Below the pieces are notes generated by a model. The model saw only the letters and a list, made by a program, of their open reading frames with translations, did no database searches and was not told the origin of the DNA. A stretch of 10,721 bases of DNA from an uncultured Ruminococcus sp. (GTDB lineage: Bacteria; Bacillota; Clostridia; Oscillospirales; Acutalibacteraceae), in contig CACYDK010000144.1 of NCBI GenBank assembly GCA_902773155.1, positions 1 through 10,721 on the forward strand, written 5' to 3'. A program made the position numbers and the translations under genes. Each line of letters begins with the position of its first letter. Position 1 is the first letter of the stretch. Positions 1 through 6,024 of this stretch are shown here, one piece after another.

Positions 1-312
1 CTTGGTAACATTTACAGCTTTTTTGATTTTCATCGAGCTTATCATATTTTCAACGGGGAAGGGTAGAAGAGTTACCGTTATTCCCAGAATCAACGTCGCG
101 AACGATATCATCGTAAAGCCTGTATCCATCGAAAAGGAGAGTATGAAGATTCCTACCGGGATCGCGAAAACACATACAGCGTTTATTATCGAGAAAATCT
201 TGGTGTACTTTTCTCTCAGGTCATAAAATCTTACAGCCTTTCGCTGACATTCCTCAGAGCAGTACTGATCAAAATAGCTTATTTCCTTGGCGCAGTATTC
301 ACATTTTTTCAT
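1..312 (-). CDS. Small Cys-motif two-helix membrane protein (partial, C-terminus outside window)
   Basis: The reading frame starts at an ATG at 312-310, runs open to base 1 and gives 104 residues with no stop, so the C-terminus lies outside the window. The first 22 residues hold cysteines at 4, 7, 18 and 22 (CEYC, then CSEEC), a C-x2-C-x10-C-x3-C spacing like a small zinc ribbon. Two hydrophobic stretches follow, at about residues 41-60 and 67-86, each able to span the membrane, separated by only a few residues (SMDTG). The segment after the second helix is basic (KIKK). An AAAGGA ribosome site lies about 10 bases before the ATG. The gene sits 62 bases downstream of lgt on the same strand and probably shares its transcript. 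The precise family is not recognised. Zinc binding is inferred only from cysteine spacing; redox or structural cysteines are alternatives. Confidence 0.8.
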   Translation of the reverse strand, partial: MKKCEYCAKEISYFDQYCSEECQRKAVRFYDLREKYTKIFSIINAVCVFAIPVGIFILSFSMDTGFTMISFATLILGITVTLLPFPVENMISSMKIKKAVNVTK

Positions 313-374
313 TGTATCACCCATTCCTTTTACAATGGCTATAATAACATTCAAGAAGATACATATAATTCTAA

Positions 375-1187
375 TTAAGAATTATACTTCGATTTAAAAT
401 CATACGCGGACTTTTTATTCGAAATAAGAAATATAATCAATGATACAGCCAATAAAACAATACTTATCCATTGGCTCAGACTTAGTCCAAAGTAGATTTC
501 CCTGTACTCGTCTCCCCGCAGGAACTCGTCTGAAAAACGCACGACGCTGTATAGAATCAGATAGATTAAAATTAGCTTGCCTTTAAATATTCCTTTTTGG
601 AAAAATAATATCAAAACAGAAAAAATAATGAGATTCAAAAAGCTTTCCAGAAGCTGAACCGGAAATCTTTGAACTCCGTTGGCGCTGTGAACGATTGCGT
701 CGTGAAATGTGAAGCCTATGGGACTTTCGATCCCGTAACAGCATCCGCTGAAAAAACAACCCATCCTTCCAAAAAAATGAAACAGCGGTATGCCGACCGC
801 AAAGCAGTCGCTGAAGGCCGACAGCTCAATTCTTCGGATTTTGCAGTAGATAGCTCCGAAAATCAATCCGAATATCAGTCCGCCGTAAAAAACCATTCCG
901 CCTGCATAAATACCGAGATCATTAATAAGAGCGCCGAAATCGCTTTTTCCGGAAAAGAAATCCGAAAAGCTTTGTGATATTTCCGCTGAATTTGTAAAAG
1001 CGAAAAGCAGATGAGCTCCGATAAAGGCTCCGAGCAGCGCCGTGAGCTCTCCTATGATGATATCGCGAAGCTTTATTCTATCTTTACCGAGCCAATAGGC
1101 GAGAAGTCCCATCAATATTAGCCCTGTAGCGGCTAAAAGCCCGTATACGCTGAATTCAATTGAAAATAATTTGAACGTAGGTAGCAT
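375..1187 (-). CDS. lgt: Prolipoprotein diacylglyceryl transferase family protein (Lgt), Cys-rich signature variant
   Basis: Lgt is a polytopic membrane enzyme that moves a diacylglyceryl group from phosphatidylglycerol to the lipobox cysteine of prolipoproteins. This 270-residue protein has the family's usual length and layout: several membrane helices, VYGLL near residue 14, GGMVFYGGL at 96-104, the signature GRMGCFFSGCCYG at 140-152, RFPVQLLES at 174-182 and the C-terminal VRFSDEFLRG at 216-225, matching the conserved Arg/Glu region. Compared with E. coli Lgt from memory, R143, G154, R239 and E243 have counterparts (R141, G152, R217, E221), while H103, N146 and E151 appear as Y101, C144 and C149. 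The ATG at 1187 is preceded by an AAAGGG ribosome site and a good promoter. It is divergent to a lipoprotein gene, a natural substrate. Family membership is confident; full Lgt activity is an inference because of the altered residues. Confidence 0.9.
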   Translation of the reverse strand: MLPTFKLFSIEFSVYGLLAATGLILMGLLAYWLGKDRIKLRDIIIGELTALLGAFIGAHLLFAFTNSAEISQSFSDFFSGKSDFGALINDLGIYAGGMVFYGGLIFGLIFGAIYCKIRRIELSAFSDCFAVGIPLFHFFGRMGCFFSGCCYGIESPIGFTFHDAIVHSANGVQRFPVQLLESFLNLIIFSVLILFFQKGIFKGKLILIYLILYSVVRFSDEFLRGDEYREIYFGLSLSQWISIVLLAVSLIIFLISNKKSAYDFKSKYNS

Positions 1188-1232
1188 ATGTTTCCCTTTC
1201 GGTGTTGCCTAAATTCTGCATGACACAAATAG

Positions 1233-1261
1233 ATAATATCAAAAATATCCCTCAACTTCAA
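1233..1261 (-). promoter_or_regulatory. SigA-type promoter of lgt
   Basis: On the minus strand, a -35 box TTGAAG (1261-1256) and a -10 box TATTAT (1238-1233) are separated by exactly 17 bases, with TGA directly before the -10 box (extended -10). Transcription would start near 1226, giving a leader of about 38 bases before the lgt ATG at 1187. Read by eye from consensus. Confidence 0.65.
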
Positions 1262-1281
1262 TACCAATTTATAAAATATAG

Positions 1282-1310
1282 TTGACTTTAGTATAGTGAT
1301 ATGCTAAAAT
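1282..1310 (+). promoter_or_regulatory. SigA-type promoter of the amino acid ABC transporter operon
   Basis: A -35 box TTGACT (1282-1287) and a -10 box TAAAAT (1305-1310) are separated by 17 bases, with TGC before the -10 box (extended -10). This is close to consensus and suggests strong expression, in line with the translationally favoured codons of the binding-protein gene. The predicted start near 1317 leaves a leader of about 67 bases. It lies back to back with the lgt promoter, with 20 bases between the two -35 boxes. Confidence 0.75.
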
Positions 1311-1324
1311 TGATGTGCTTTTGT

Positions 1325-1351
1325 AAATAATCGTTGATCAAGCGGTTATTT
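1325..1351 (+). promoter_or_regulatory. Inverted repeat / hairpin in the 5' leader of the ABC transporter mRNA
   Basis: The arms AAATAATCG (1325-1333) and CGGTTATTT (1343-1351) pair over 9 bp with one G-U wobble. The 9-base loop contains the palindrome TTGATCAA (1334-1341). The element starts about 8 bases after the predicted transcription start and ends 20 bases before the ribosome site GAGGAG (1371-1376). It could be an mRNA-stabilising 5' hairpin or a DNA operator. There is no U-run directly after it like that of a classical attenuator. Confidence 0.4.
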
Positions 1352-1383
1352 ATTATTAAAAAAATCAATAGAGGAGAAAGATT

Positions 1384-2181
1384 ATGAAAAAAGCTTTAGC
1401 TATTATTTTAGCAGTTGTTATGATTATTACAGCTGTTCCGATGCTTCTCGCAGGATGCGGCTCAGAGTCCAAAAAGCTCGTTGTAGGCTTCGATTCCGAA
1501 TTCCCGCCCTACGGCTACAAGGACGACAACGGTGAATACACAGGCTTCGACCTCGAGGTTGCCGAAGCGGTTTGTAAGGAGCTCGGCTGGGAGCTTGTTA
1601 AGCAGCCCATCGACTGGAACAGCAAGGATATGGAGCTCAACTCCGGAACAATCGACTGTATCTGGAACGGCTTCACGATCCAGGGAAGAGAGGACGATTA
1701 CACCTTCTCAAAGCCTTATGTCGACAATTCACAGGTAGTAGTTGTTAAGAAGGGCTCCGATATTAAGTCACTCGGCGACCTTAAGGGCAAGGTAGTTGCG
1801 GTTCAGGACGATTCCTCAGCTCTCGAGGCTTTGACCGGCGAGGACGCTACAGACGCCAACAAGAAGCTCTGCGCTTCCTTCAAGGAGCTCCAGAAGCTCG
1901 CCGATTACAACAACGCTCTTATGAATCTTGACGCCGGTTCTGTTGACGCCGTATGTATGGATATCGGTGTAGCATCTTACAACATCAAGAACAACGCTGA
2001 TAAGTATACTCAGCTCAGCGACATCATTTCCACAGAGCAGTACGGTATCGGCTTTAAGAAGGGCAATACCGAGCTTAAGGACACCGTTGAGGGTGCTCTT
2101 GATAAGGTAGTTGAGAGCGGAAAGTTTACTGAGCTTGCTGAAAAATACGAGCTTCAGGACGCTGTTTGTCTCGGCAAATAA
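1384..2181 (+). CDS. Amino acid ABC transporter substrate-binding lipoprotein (SBP family 3)
   Basis: This is the extracellular, membrane-tethered receptor that delivers a polar amino acid to the permease encoded next. The 265-residue protein opens with a lipoprotein signal peptide (KK, then a hydrophobic stretch at residues 4-23) and a clear lipobox LLAGC with C25 as the lipidated cysteine. The mature part has the family 3 pattern: FPPYGY at 40-45, GFDLEVAEA at 54-62, NGFTIQGRE at 95-103, FSKPY at 108-112, QDDSSA at 141-146 and a late acidic region around D188 and D193. The start is set by GAGGAGAAAG 4-13 bases before the ATG. Codons lean heavily to CTC, AAG, GAC and GCT, more so than the permease gene, suggesting high expression. 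It is divergent from lgt, whose product would lipidate it. The substrate cannot be told from sequence; glutamine, histidine, arginine or cystine-type ligands are all possible. Confidence 0.93.
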   Translation: MKKALAIILAVVMIITAVPMLLAGCGSESKKLVVGFDSEFPPYGYKDDNGEYTGFDLEVAEAVCKELGWELVKQPIDWNSKDMELNSGTIDCIWNGFTIQGREDDYTFSKPYVDNSQVVVVKKGSDIKSLGDLKGKVVAVQDDSSALEALTGEDATDANKKLCASFKELQKLADYNNALMNLDAGSVDAVCMDIGVASYNIKNNADKYTQLSDIISTEQYGIGFKKGNTELKDTVEGALDKVVESGKFTELAEKYELQDAVCLGK

Positions 2182-2192
2182 TTTAATGTGTT

Positions 2193-2224
2193 AAGTGCCG
2201 CAGACGGTCTGCGGCACTTTTGTT
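2193..2224 (+). terminator. Strong hairpin with short T-run between binding protein and permease genes
   Basis: The arms AAGTGCCGCAGA (2193-2204) and TCTGCGGCACTT (2208-2219) pair perfectly over 12 bp with a CGG loop, followed by TTGTT (2220-2224). It begins 11 bases after the binding-protein stop and ends just before the permease ribosome site. It fits a partly effective intrinsic terminator or a 3' mRNA-protecting hairpin, leaving more binding protein than permease, as in many binding-protein operons. The interrupted T-run suggests incomplete termination. Confidence 0.8.
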
Positions 2225-2236
2225 AAAGGTGATTCT

Positions 2237-2983
2237 ATGAAAAAAAGACCGGTTATAGCGGTTTTCGTTTTTGCCGCGTTGTTAGTTCCCGCGCTTTTCG
2301 CGTCCTGCTCCGGGATATCCGGATCGGATGTGAACTGGTTTATGGGAGTAGTGTATCAGCTATCTAACGGAATGTGGGCTTCGCTTCTGCTTTTTGGTTG
2401 TACGATACTGTTTTCGATGCCACTGGGACTTCTCGTCTGCTTTGCTCGCAGGTCGAGATTCAAGGTGATCGAGCTTATCACTAAATTTTATATATCAATA
2501 ATGCGCGGTACTCCGCTAATGCTGCAGCTTTTGGTAGTATATTTCGCGCCTTATTACATTTTTAAGATTTCTCTTTCCAGCGAATACAGAACCTATGCGG
2601 CGATTATCGGTTTCGCGCTGAACTATGCGGCATATTTTGCCGAAATCTACCGCAGCGGTATCGAGGCTGTTCCAAAGGGGCATCACGAAGCGGCTAAGGT
2701 GCTTGGCTATTCAAAATCTCAGACCTTCATAAAGATCGTATTTCCTCAGATGGTACGCCATACTCTCCCGCCTGTTACAAACGAGATCATCACGCTTGTA
2801 AAGGACACTTCGCTTGCCTTCGCTATCGCGTATATAGATATGTTTAAAATCGCGAAGGAGCTTTCGGCTCAGCAGAGTAATATTATGCCGCTGTTTGTAG
2901 CAGGACTTTTCTACTATATCTTCAATTTCGTCGTATCCTTCGTAATGGGTAAGATCGAAAAACGCGCAAAGCGCTACGAATAA
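2237..2983 (+). CDS. Amino acid ABC transporter permease (HisM/GlnP type) with extra lipoprotein-like N-terminus
   Basis: This is the membrane subunit of the importer. I chose the ATG at 2237 (248 residues) because it follows AAAGGT at a proper distance; the in-frame GTG at 2195 lies inside the terminator hairpin. Family markers are RGTP at 90-93 and the EAA loop that contacts the ATPase, EAAKVLGYSK... at 151-171 with the conserved glycine G157 and ending in FPQ. Membrane segments lie near residues 47-68, 84-108, 122-138 and 216-238, with another hydrophobic stretch near 190-200. Before these, residues 1-24 look like a separate signal peptide: KKR, a hydrophobic run, then LFASC with C24. This is unusual for a permease and could be an uncleaved extra helix, a lipidated N-terminus, or a relic of a fusion with a binding domain. 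It ends 10 bases before the ATPase gene. Confidence 0.92.
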   Translation: MKKRPVIAVFVFAALLVPALFASCSGISGSDVNWFMGVVYQLSNGMWASLLLFGCTILFSMPLGLLVCFARRSRFKVIELITKFYISIMRGTPLMLQLLVVYFAPYYIFKISLSSEYRTYAAIIGFALNYAAYFAEIYRSGIEAVPKGHHEAAKVLGYSKSQTFIKIVFPQMVRHTLPPVTNEIITLVKDTSLAFAIAYIDMFKIAKELSAQQSNIMPLFVAGLFYYIFNFVVSFVMGKIEKRAKRYE

Positions 2984-2993
2984 GGAGGTTGCT

Positions 2994-3749
2994 ATGAATT
3001 TACTTGAGATAAAAAACATCAAGAAATCTTTCGGTGACCTCGAGGTTCTCAAGGATATCAGTATCTCCGTAGCCGAGGGAGAGGTGGTGTCGATTCTCGG
3101 CCCTTCCGGAAGCGGAAAGTCCACTCTTCTCAGATGCGCTACAATGCTCGAGACTATGGATTCGGGCTCGCTCATTTACTGCGGAGAAAACGCAGCTACC
3201 GATGTCAACGGAAAGTCGGTATACGCTCCCAAAAAGGATCTAAAGCGGATCCAGAATTATTTTGGGCTGGTATTCCAGAATTTTAATCTCTTTCCGCATT
3301 ATACCGTGCTTAAGAATATAACCGATGCACCGGTTCACGTGCAGAAGCGCGATAAGGAAGAGGTCGAAAAGGAAGCCATGGCGCTTCTCAAACAGATGGG
3401 GATCGAGGATAAGTTTGATTATTATCCCTCTCAGCTTTCAGGCGGTCAGCAGCAGCGCGTCGCTATAGCGCGGGCGCTCGCTATGAATCCTAAGCTTCTT
3501 TTCTTTGACGAGCCGACCTCTGCGCTCGATCCGGAGCTTACCTCGGAAATACTGAGAGTCTTGAGAGACTTGGCTGCGGAGAAAATGACGATGGTGATCG
3601 TTACCCACGAGATCGAATTTGCTCGCAATGTTTCCGACAGAGTGATTTTTATGGACGAGGGCTATATCGTCGAGCAGGGTGCTCCCGAAAAGGTAATCGA
3701 CAATCCCGACAACGACAGAGTTAGAGCTTTCCTCGCTAAGATCAAATAA
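2994..3749 (+). CDS. Amino acid ABC transporter ATP-binding protein (GlnQ/HisP type)
   Basis: This is the cytoplasmic ATPase that drives the importer. All nucleotide-binding motifs are intact in the 251-residue protein: Walker A GPSGSGKST at 36-44, Q-loop Q95 in VFQNFNLFPH (a typical polar amino acid ATPase sequence), ABC signature LSGGQ at 148-152, Walker B LLFFDEP at 168-174 with catalytic E173, D-loop SALD at 176-179 and H-loop H205. The length matches the GlnQ/HisP family of about 240-255 residues. The start is fixed by TAAGGAGG overlapping the permease stop region, 7 bases before the ATG, so translation is probably coupled to the permease. It is the last gene of the three-gene operon, followed by a GC-rich hairpin. 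Function as an importer ATPase is certain; the amino acid carried is not. Confidence 0.96.
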   Translation: MNLLEIKNIKKSFGDLEVLKDISISVAEGEVVSILGPSGSGKSTLLRCATMLETMDSGSLIYCGENAATDVNGKSVYAPKKDLKRIQNYFGLVFQNFNLFPHYTVLKNITDAPVHVQKRDKEEVEKEAMALLKQMGIEDKFDYYPSQLSGGQQQRVAIARALAMNPKLLFFDEPTSALDPELTSEILRVLRDLAAEKMTMVIVTHEIEFARNVSDRVIFMDEGYIVEQGAPEKVIDNPDNDRVRAFLAKIK

Positions 3750-3758
3750 CATTATTTT

Positions 3759-3787
3759 AGGGCAGGCCTTGAGCCTGCCCTTAGTTT
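3759..3787 (+). terminator. Hairpin terminator between convergent genes, possibly bidirectional
   Basis: The arms AGGGCAGGC (3759-3767) and GCCTGCCCT (3773-3781) pair over 9 bp around a 5-base loop, followed by TAGTTT. It lies 9 bases after the ATPase stop and 18 bases from the convergent dockerin gene's stop. On the other strand the stem is followed by AAAATAAT, so both directions have an AT-rich but weak tail. It is the only candidate that could end both operons. Confidence 0.75.
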
Positions 3788-3799
3788 ATGCGCGCTTTC

Positions 3800-5131
3800 T
3801 TAGCCTATTCCCTTGTATTTTTGCGCCATAAGCACCAAATCTGCGTTGCTTATCCTGCCGTCAGAGTTAATATCGGCGGCCAGTCTGAACGCCCCTTTGA
3901 GCTTCTTCTGTTTCAAAAGTATATCTGTGAGCTTGGTAATATCCATCGTGTTGACATTTCCCTCGCCCGTTATGTCTCCGACTACGACGAAAATAAATTT
4001 GCGGGCTTCGTTTTCGCGTTTAAACGTTACTGTACGCCCGGTACCGGCTCCGCTCTGCGGGCTTCCTGAAAAATACGCGTCGTAGCCCGGGTGACTTATG
4101 TTTTTGTGGAAGGTAGAGTTTTTGATAGACGGAGGTAAATATATGTATTTTCCAGACGCCTTGTATTCTCCAAAATCAAGGCCTACCGCCTGAGTTTTGT
4201 CCTCTTCATTTTCGGTAGACGGACTTTTAGCTTCCTCGTTTGATTCGGAAAAGTCCTTTTCTCCGATTATTTCCGAGACGTTGCCTTCGAAATCAAACAG
4301 CACGACCTTGTCCTTATAACTCCCTATGTAGTCAAATCCGCTTTTAGCCTCGTAGCGAGCTGAGTAATTACCTGTGCTTTTGTTATAGGCTCTTAGCTCG
4401 TTCCCAAACGCTACGACAAGGTATTTGCCGCATACGGCCGCGCCGGATCCTGTACCGGCGAACCTTTCGCCTGTGTAAATGTTGTAGATATCCTGCGCGT
4501 CGTCGGATATAAAGCTGTCGGAAACCCTGCGAACAGCTCCGGAAGGAGTTGCTCCGGATATTTTCTTCTCGCTGTTGTTTCCCGGGAAATATAGCCCGTC
4601 TGCGCCGACGCAGAGAGGATAATTCTCAAAAGGAATTATGTTATAATACTTGCGCTCGCTTTTATACAACTCTCGGCCTGCTCTGTCGAATACTCTCAAA
4701 TAGCTATCGGCGTCAATTGTGTAGATATTGCCCTTTGAATCAGCTGCCATCATTGTTTTTGAGTTAAGCCTCAAGCCTGCCAGCTTTACGCTTTTGATAA
4801 GCTTGCCGCCTCGGTAAATATCAACGATTCTCAGCAAATCCTGTTCGGTTGAGTTTTTGATGATATATACATCGCCGGAGAATATGCACAGGGCTATGAT
4901 TCTGCCGTCAGTACTATATGTGTAGCCTGAGCTTTCGGGATAAACCTCCCTTACGTTAACATAGTCAGAGCCGGATTCGCAAATGTATATTCCGCTTTTG
5001 TCGCATACTGTGAATCTATCCTTAGAAATGCTAAATGCTGGAATAAAGCAAAGGCTTAAGAGCGCACAAACCATCGCTGCCGTCAGTGCGGCAGTAATGA
5101 AAATCCTTGTACTGCTCTTAAGCCTTTTCAT
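3800..5131 (-). CDS. Secreted or membrane-anchored propeller-like protein with C-terminal dockerin
   Basis: The 443-residue protein has four visible parts. (1) A basic N-terminus and a hydrophobic segment at about 10-34, either a signal peptide (possible cut near PAFS) or an anchor. (2) Residues 40-290 carry recurring blade-like strands such as GNIYTIDADSYLRVFD, GKYLVVAFGNELRAYN and KDKVVLFDFEGNV, like a PQQ/WD-type beta-propeller without visible catalytic residues. (3) An acidic Ser/Glu linker at about 293-315. (4) A beta-rich stretch, then a type I dockerin-like pair of calcium loops: D386-x-T-x-E-G...D397 (degenerate) and D420-x-N-x-D-G...D431 (canonical). Dockerins bind cohesins in cellulosomes or related surface assemblies. 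The gene starts 15 bases after the yebC stop with only a weak AAAGAA ribosome site, so it is probably co-transcribed. The dockerin call is strong; the propeller call is inference, and the ligand is unknown. Confidence 0.83.
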   Translation of the reverse strand: MKRLKSSTRIFITAALTAAMVCALLSLCFIPAFSISKDRFTVCDKSGIYICESGSDYVNVREVYPESSGYTYSTDGRIIALCIFSGDVYIIKNSTEQDLLRIVDIYRGGKLIKSVKLAGLRLNSKTMMAADSKGNIYTIDADSYLRVFDRAGRELYKSERKYYNIIPFENYPLCVGADGLYFPGNNSEKKISGATPSGAVRRVSDSFISDDAQDIYNIYTGERFAGTGSGAAVCGKYLVVAFGNELRAYNKSTGNYSARYEAKSGFDYIGSYKDKVVLFDFEGNVSEIIGEKDFSESNEEAKSPSTENEEDKTQAVGLDFGEYKASGKYIYLPPSIKNSTFHKNISHPGYDAYFSGSPQSGAGTGRTVTFKRENEARKFIFVVVGDITGEGNVNTMDITKLTDILLKQKKLKGAFRLAADINSDGRISNADLVLMAQKYKGIG

Positions 5132-5146
5132 TTCTTTATCTCTAAA

Positions 5147-5878
5147 TCAATCTTCCCAGTTATGGTAAACGTTCTGGATATCGTCGTTGTCCTCGAACAT
5201 ATCGAGCATTTTCTGCATATTCTCTTTAGCTTCATCGCTGTCGAGTTTAGTGTATGTGTTCGGAACCATCTCGATCTCAGCGGAAGCGAACTCGTAACCG
5301 AGAGCGGCAATAGCGTCGCGAACCTCGGAGAAATCACCCGGCTCAGTGTAGATCGTGAAAATATCGTCGTCAGCCTCAAAATCCGAAGCTCCGGCCTCGA
5401 GAGCGTCCTCCATAACCTTGTCCTCGTCGGCCTCGAGCTCCTCGCGCTCAATGATCAGCACGCCCTTTTTCTCGAACATAAAGGTAACGCAGCCCTGAGT
5501 GCCCATATTTCCGCCGAATTTATCGAAATAATGTCTTACCTCACCGGCCGTGCGGTTGCGGTTATCTGTAAGAGCCTCAACGATTACGGCGATTCCGTTA
5601 GGACCGTAGCCCTCGTATGTAACGGATTCGAAGTTGTTTGTGTCTCCGTCTCCTGCGGCCTTCTTGATGATACGGTCTATGTTGTCGTTGGGAACGTTTG
5701 CGGCCTTTGCCTTAGCGATAACGTCGCGAAGCTTCGAGTTGACCGAAGGATCGGCCGAGCCGCCCTCTTTAACGGCAACCATAAGCTCACGTCCGATTTT
5801 GGTGAAAACTTTAGCTCTTGCCGCGTCGTTTTTGCCCTTTTTCTGTTTAATGGTACTCCATTTATTATGTCCTGACAT
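5147..5878 (-). CDS. yebC: YebC/PmpR family protein
   Basis: This 243-residue protein matches the YebC family along its whole length: the diagnostic start MSGHNKWSTIK, KGKNDAARAKVF, PNDNIDRIIKKA at about 64-75 and YEGYGPNGIAV followed by EALTDNRNRT at about 89-111. YebC proteins were long annotated as transcriptional regulators; more recent work links them to relief of ribosome stalling at difficult, often proline-rich, sequences. The protein is cytoplasmic. I start it at 5878 because the family begins exactly at MSGHNKW and AAAGGA lies about 10 bases upstream; an in-frame ATG at 5920 would add 14 residues overlapping the promoter. It has its own promoter and is followed after 15 bases by the dockerin gene. 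No unusual residues were seen. Confidence 0.96.
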   Translation of the reverse strand: MSGHNKWSTIKQKKGKNDAARAKVFTKIGRELMVAVKEGGSADPSVNSKLRDVIAKAKAANVPNDNIDRIIKKAAGDGDTNNFESVTYEGYGPNGIAVIVEALTDNRNRTAGEVRHYFDKFGGNMGTQGCVTFMFEKKGVLIIEREELEADEDKVMEDALEAGASDFEADDDIFTIYTEPGDFSEVRDAIAALGYEFASAEIEMVPNTYTKLDSDEAKENMQKMLDMFEDNDDIQNVYHNWED

Positions 5879-5910
5879 ATAATCATTCCTTTGTATATAA
5901 TTTCGCTCAT

Positions 5911-5939
5911 ATTGTAGCATACATAAATAAAAAATGCAA
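5911..5939 (-). promoter_or_regulatory. SigA-type promoter of the yebC unit
   Basis: On the minus strand, TTGCAT (5939-5934) and TACAAT (5916-5911) are separated by 17 bases, with TGC before the -10 box. The predicted start near 5905 gives a leader of about 27 bases before the yebC ATG. The -10 region TATGCTACAAT closely resembles that of the ABC transporter promoter, TATGCTAAAAT. Confidence 0.7.
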
Positions 5940-5970
5940 CTTTATACCTGCTTTCGATTCAAATTCTTTT

Positions 5971-5980
5971 TAACGCGTTA
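5971..5980. repeat. Perfect 10-bp palindrome TAACGCGTTA between divergent promoters
   Basis: TAACGCGTTA is a perfect inverted repeat lying 31 bases upstream of the yebC -35 box and about 38 bases upstream of the yicC -35 box. The flanking bases do not extend the symmetry. Its position is suitable for an operator shared by both genes, but a 10-bp palindrome can also arise by chance. Confidence 0.35.
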
Positions 5981-5994
5981 TGTCCATAAAAATA

Positions 5995-6024
5995 GGTTAC
6001 AAATTGGTTACAAAACCATTGTAA
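5995..6024. promoter_or_regulatory. Tandem GGTTACAAA repeats running into the yicC -35 box
   Basis: GGTTACAAA occurs at 5995-6003 and again at 6006-6014, an 11-base period that places both copies on the same DNA face. The second copy forms an inverted repeat with the -35 box: TTACAA (6008-6013) and TTGTAA (6019-6024) around AACCA. The arrangement resembles a binding site for a regulator acting on yicC; the protein is unknown. Confidence 0.4.

Noticed and set aside
2-226. Plus-strand open frame of 74 residues at the left edge
   Set aside because: It lies opposite the Cys-motif membrane protein, which has a ribosome site, a coherent cysteine motif and two helices; the plus-strand frame has none of these.
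669-977. Plus-strand open frame of 102 residues inside lgt
   Set aside because: It is antisense to a well-conserved part of lgt, has no ribosome site and no recognisable motif.
1325-1380. Possible riboswitch in the importer leader
   Set aside because: The leader is only about 67 bases with one simple stem; no conserved riboswitch core was recognised.
2195-2236. Upstream GTG start extending the permease by 14 residues
   Set aside because: The GTG lies inside the 12-bp hairpin stem and lacks a ribosome site; the ATG at 2237 has AAAGGT at good spacing.
2711-3175. Minus-strand open frame of 154 residues across permease and ATPase genes
   Set aside because: It spans two conserved genes on the opposite strand and its product has no family features; it is a by-product of codon bias.
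5162-5875. Plus-strand open frame of 237 residues antisense to yebC
   Set aside because: It mirrors almost all of yebC. Its hydrophobic, repetitive product follows from the reverse of Glu/Asp/Lys-rich codons, and YebC itself is unambiguous.
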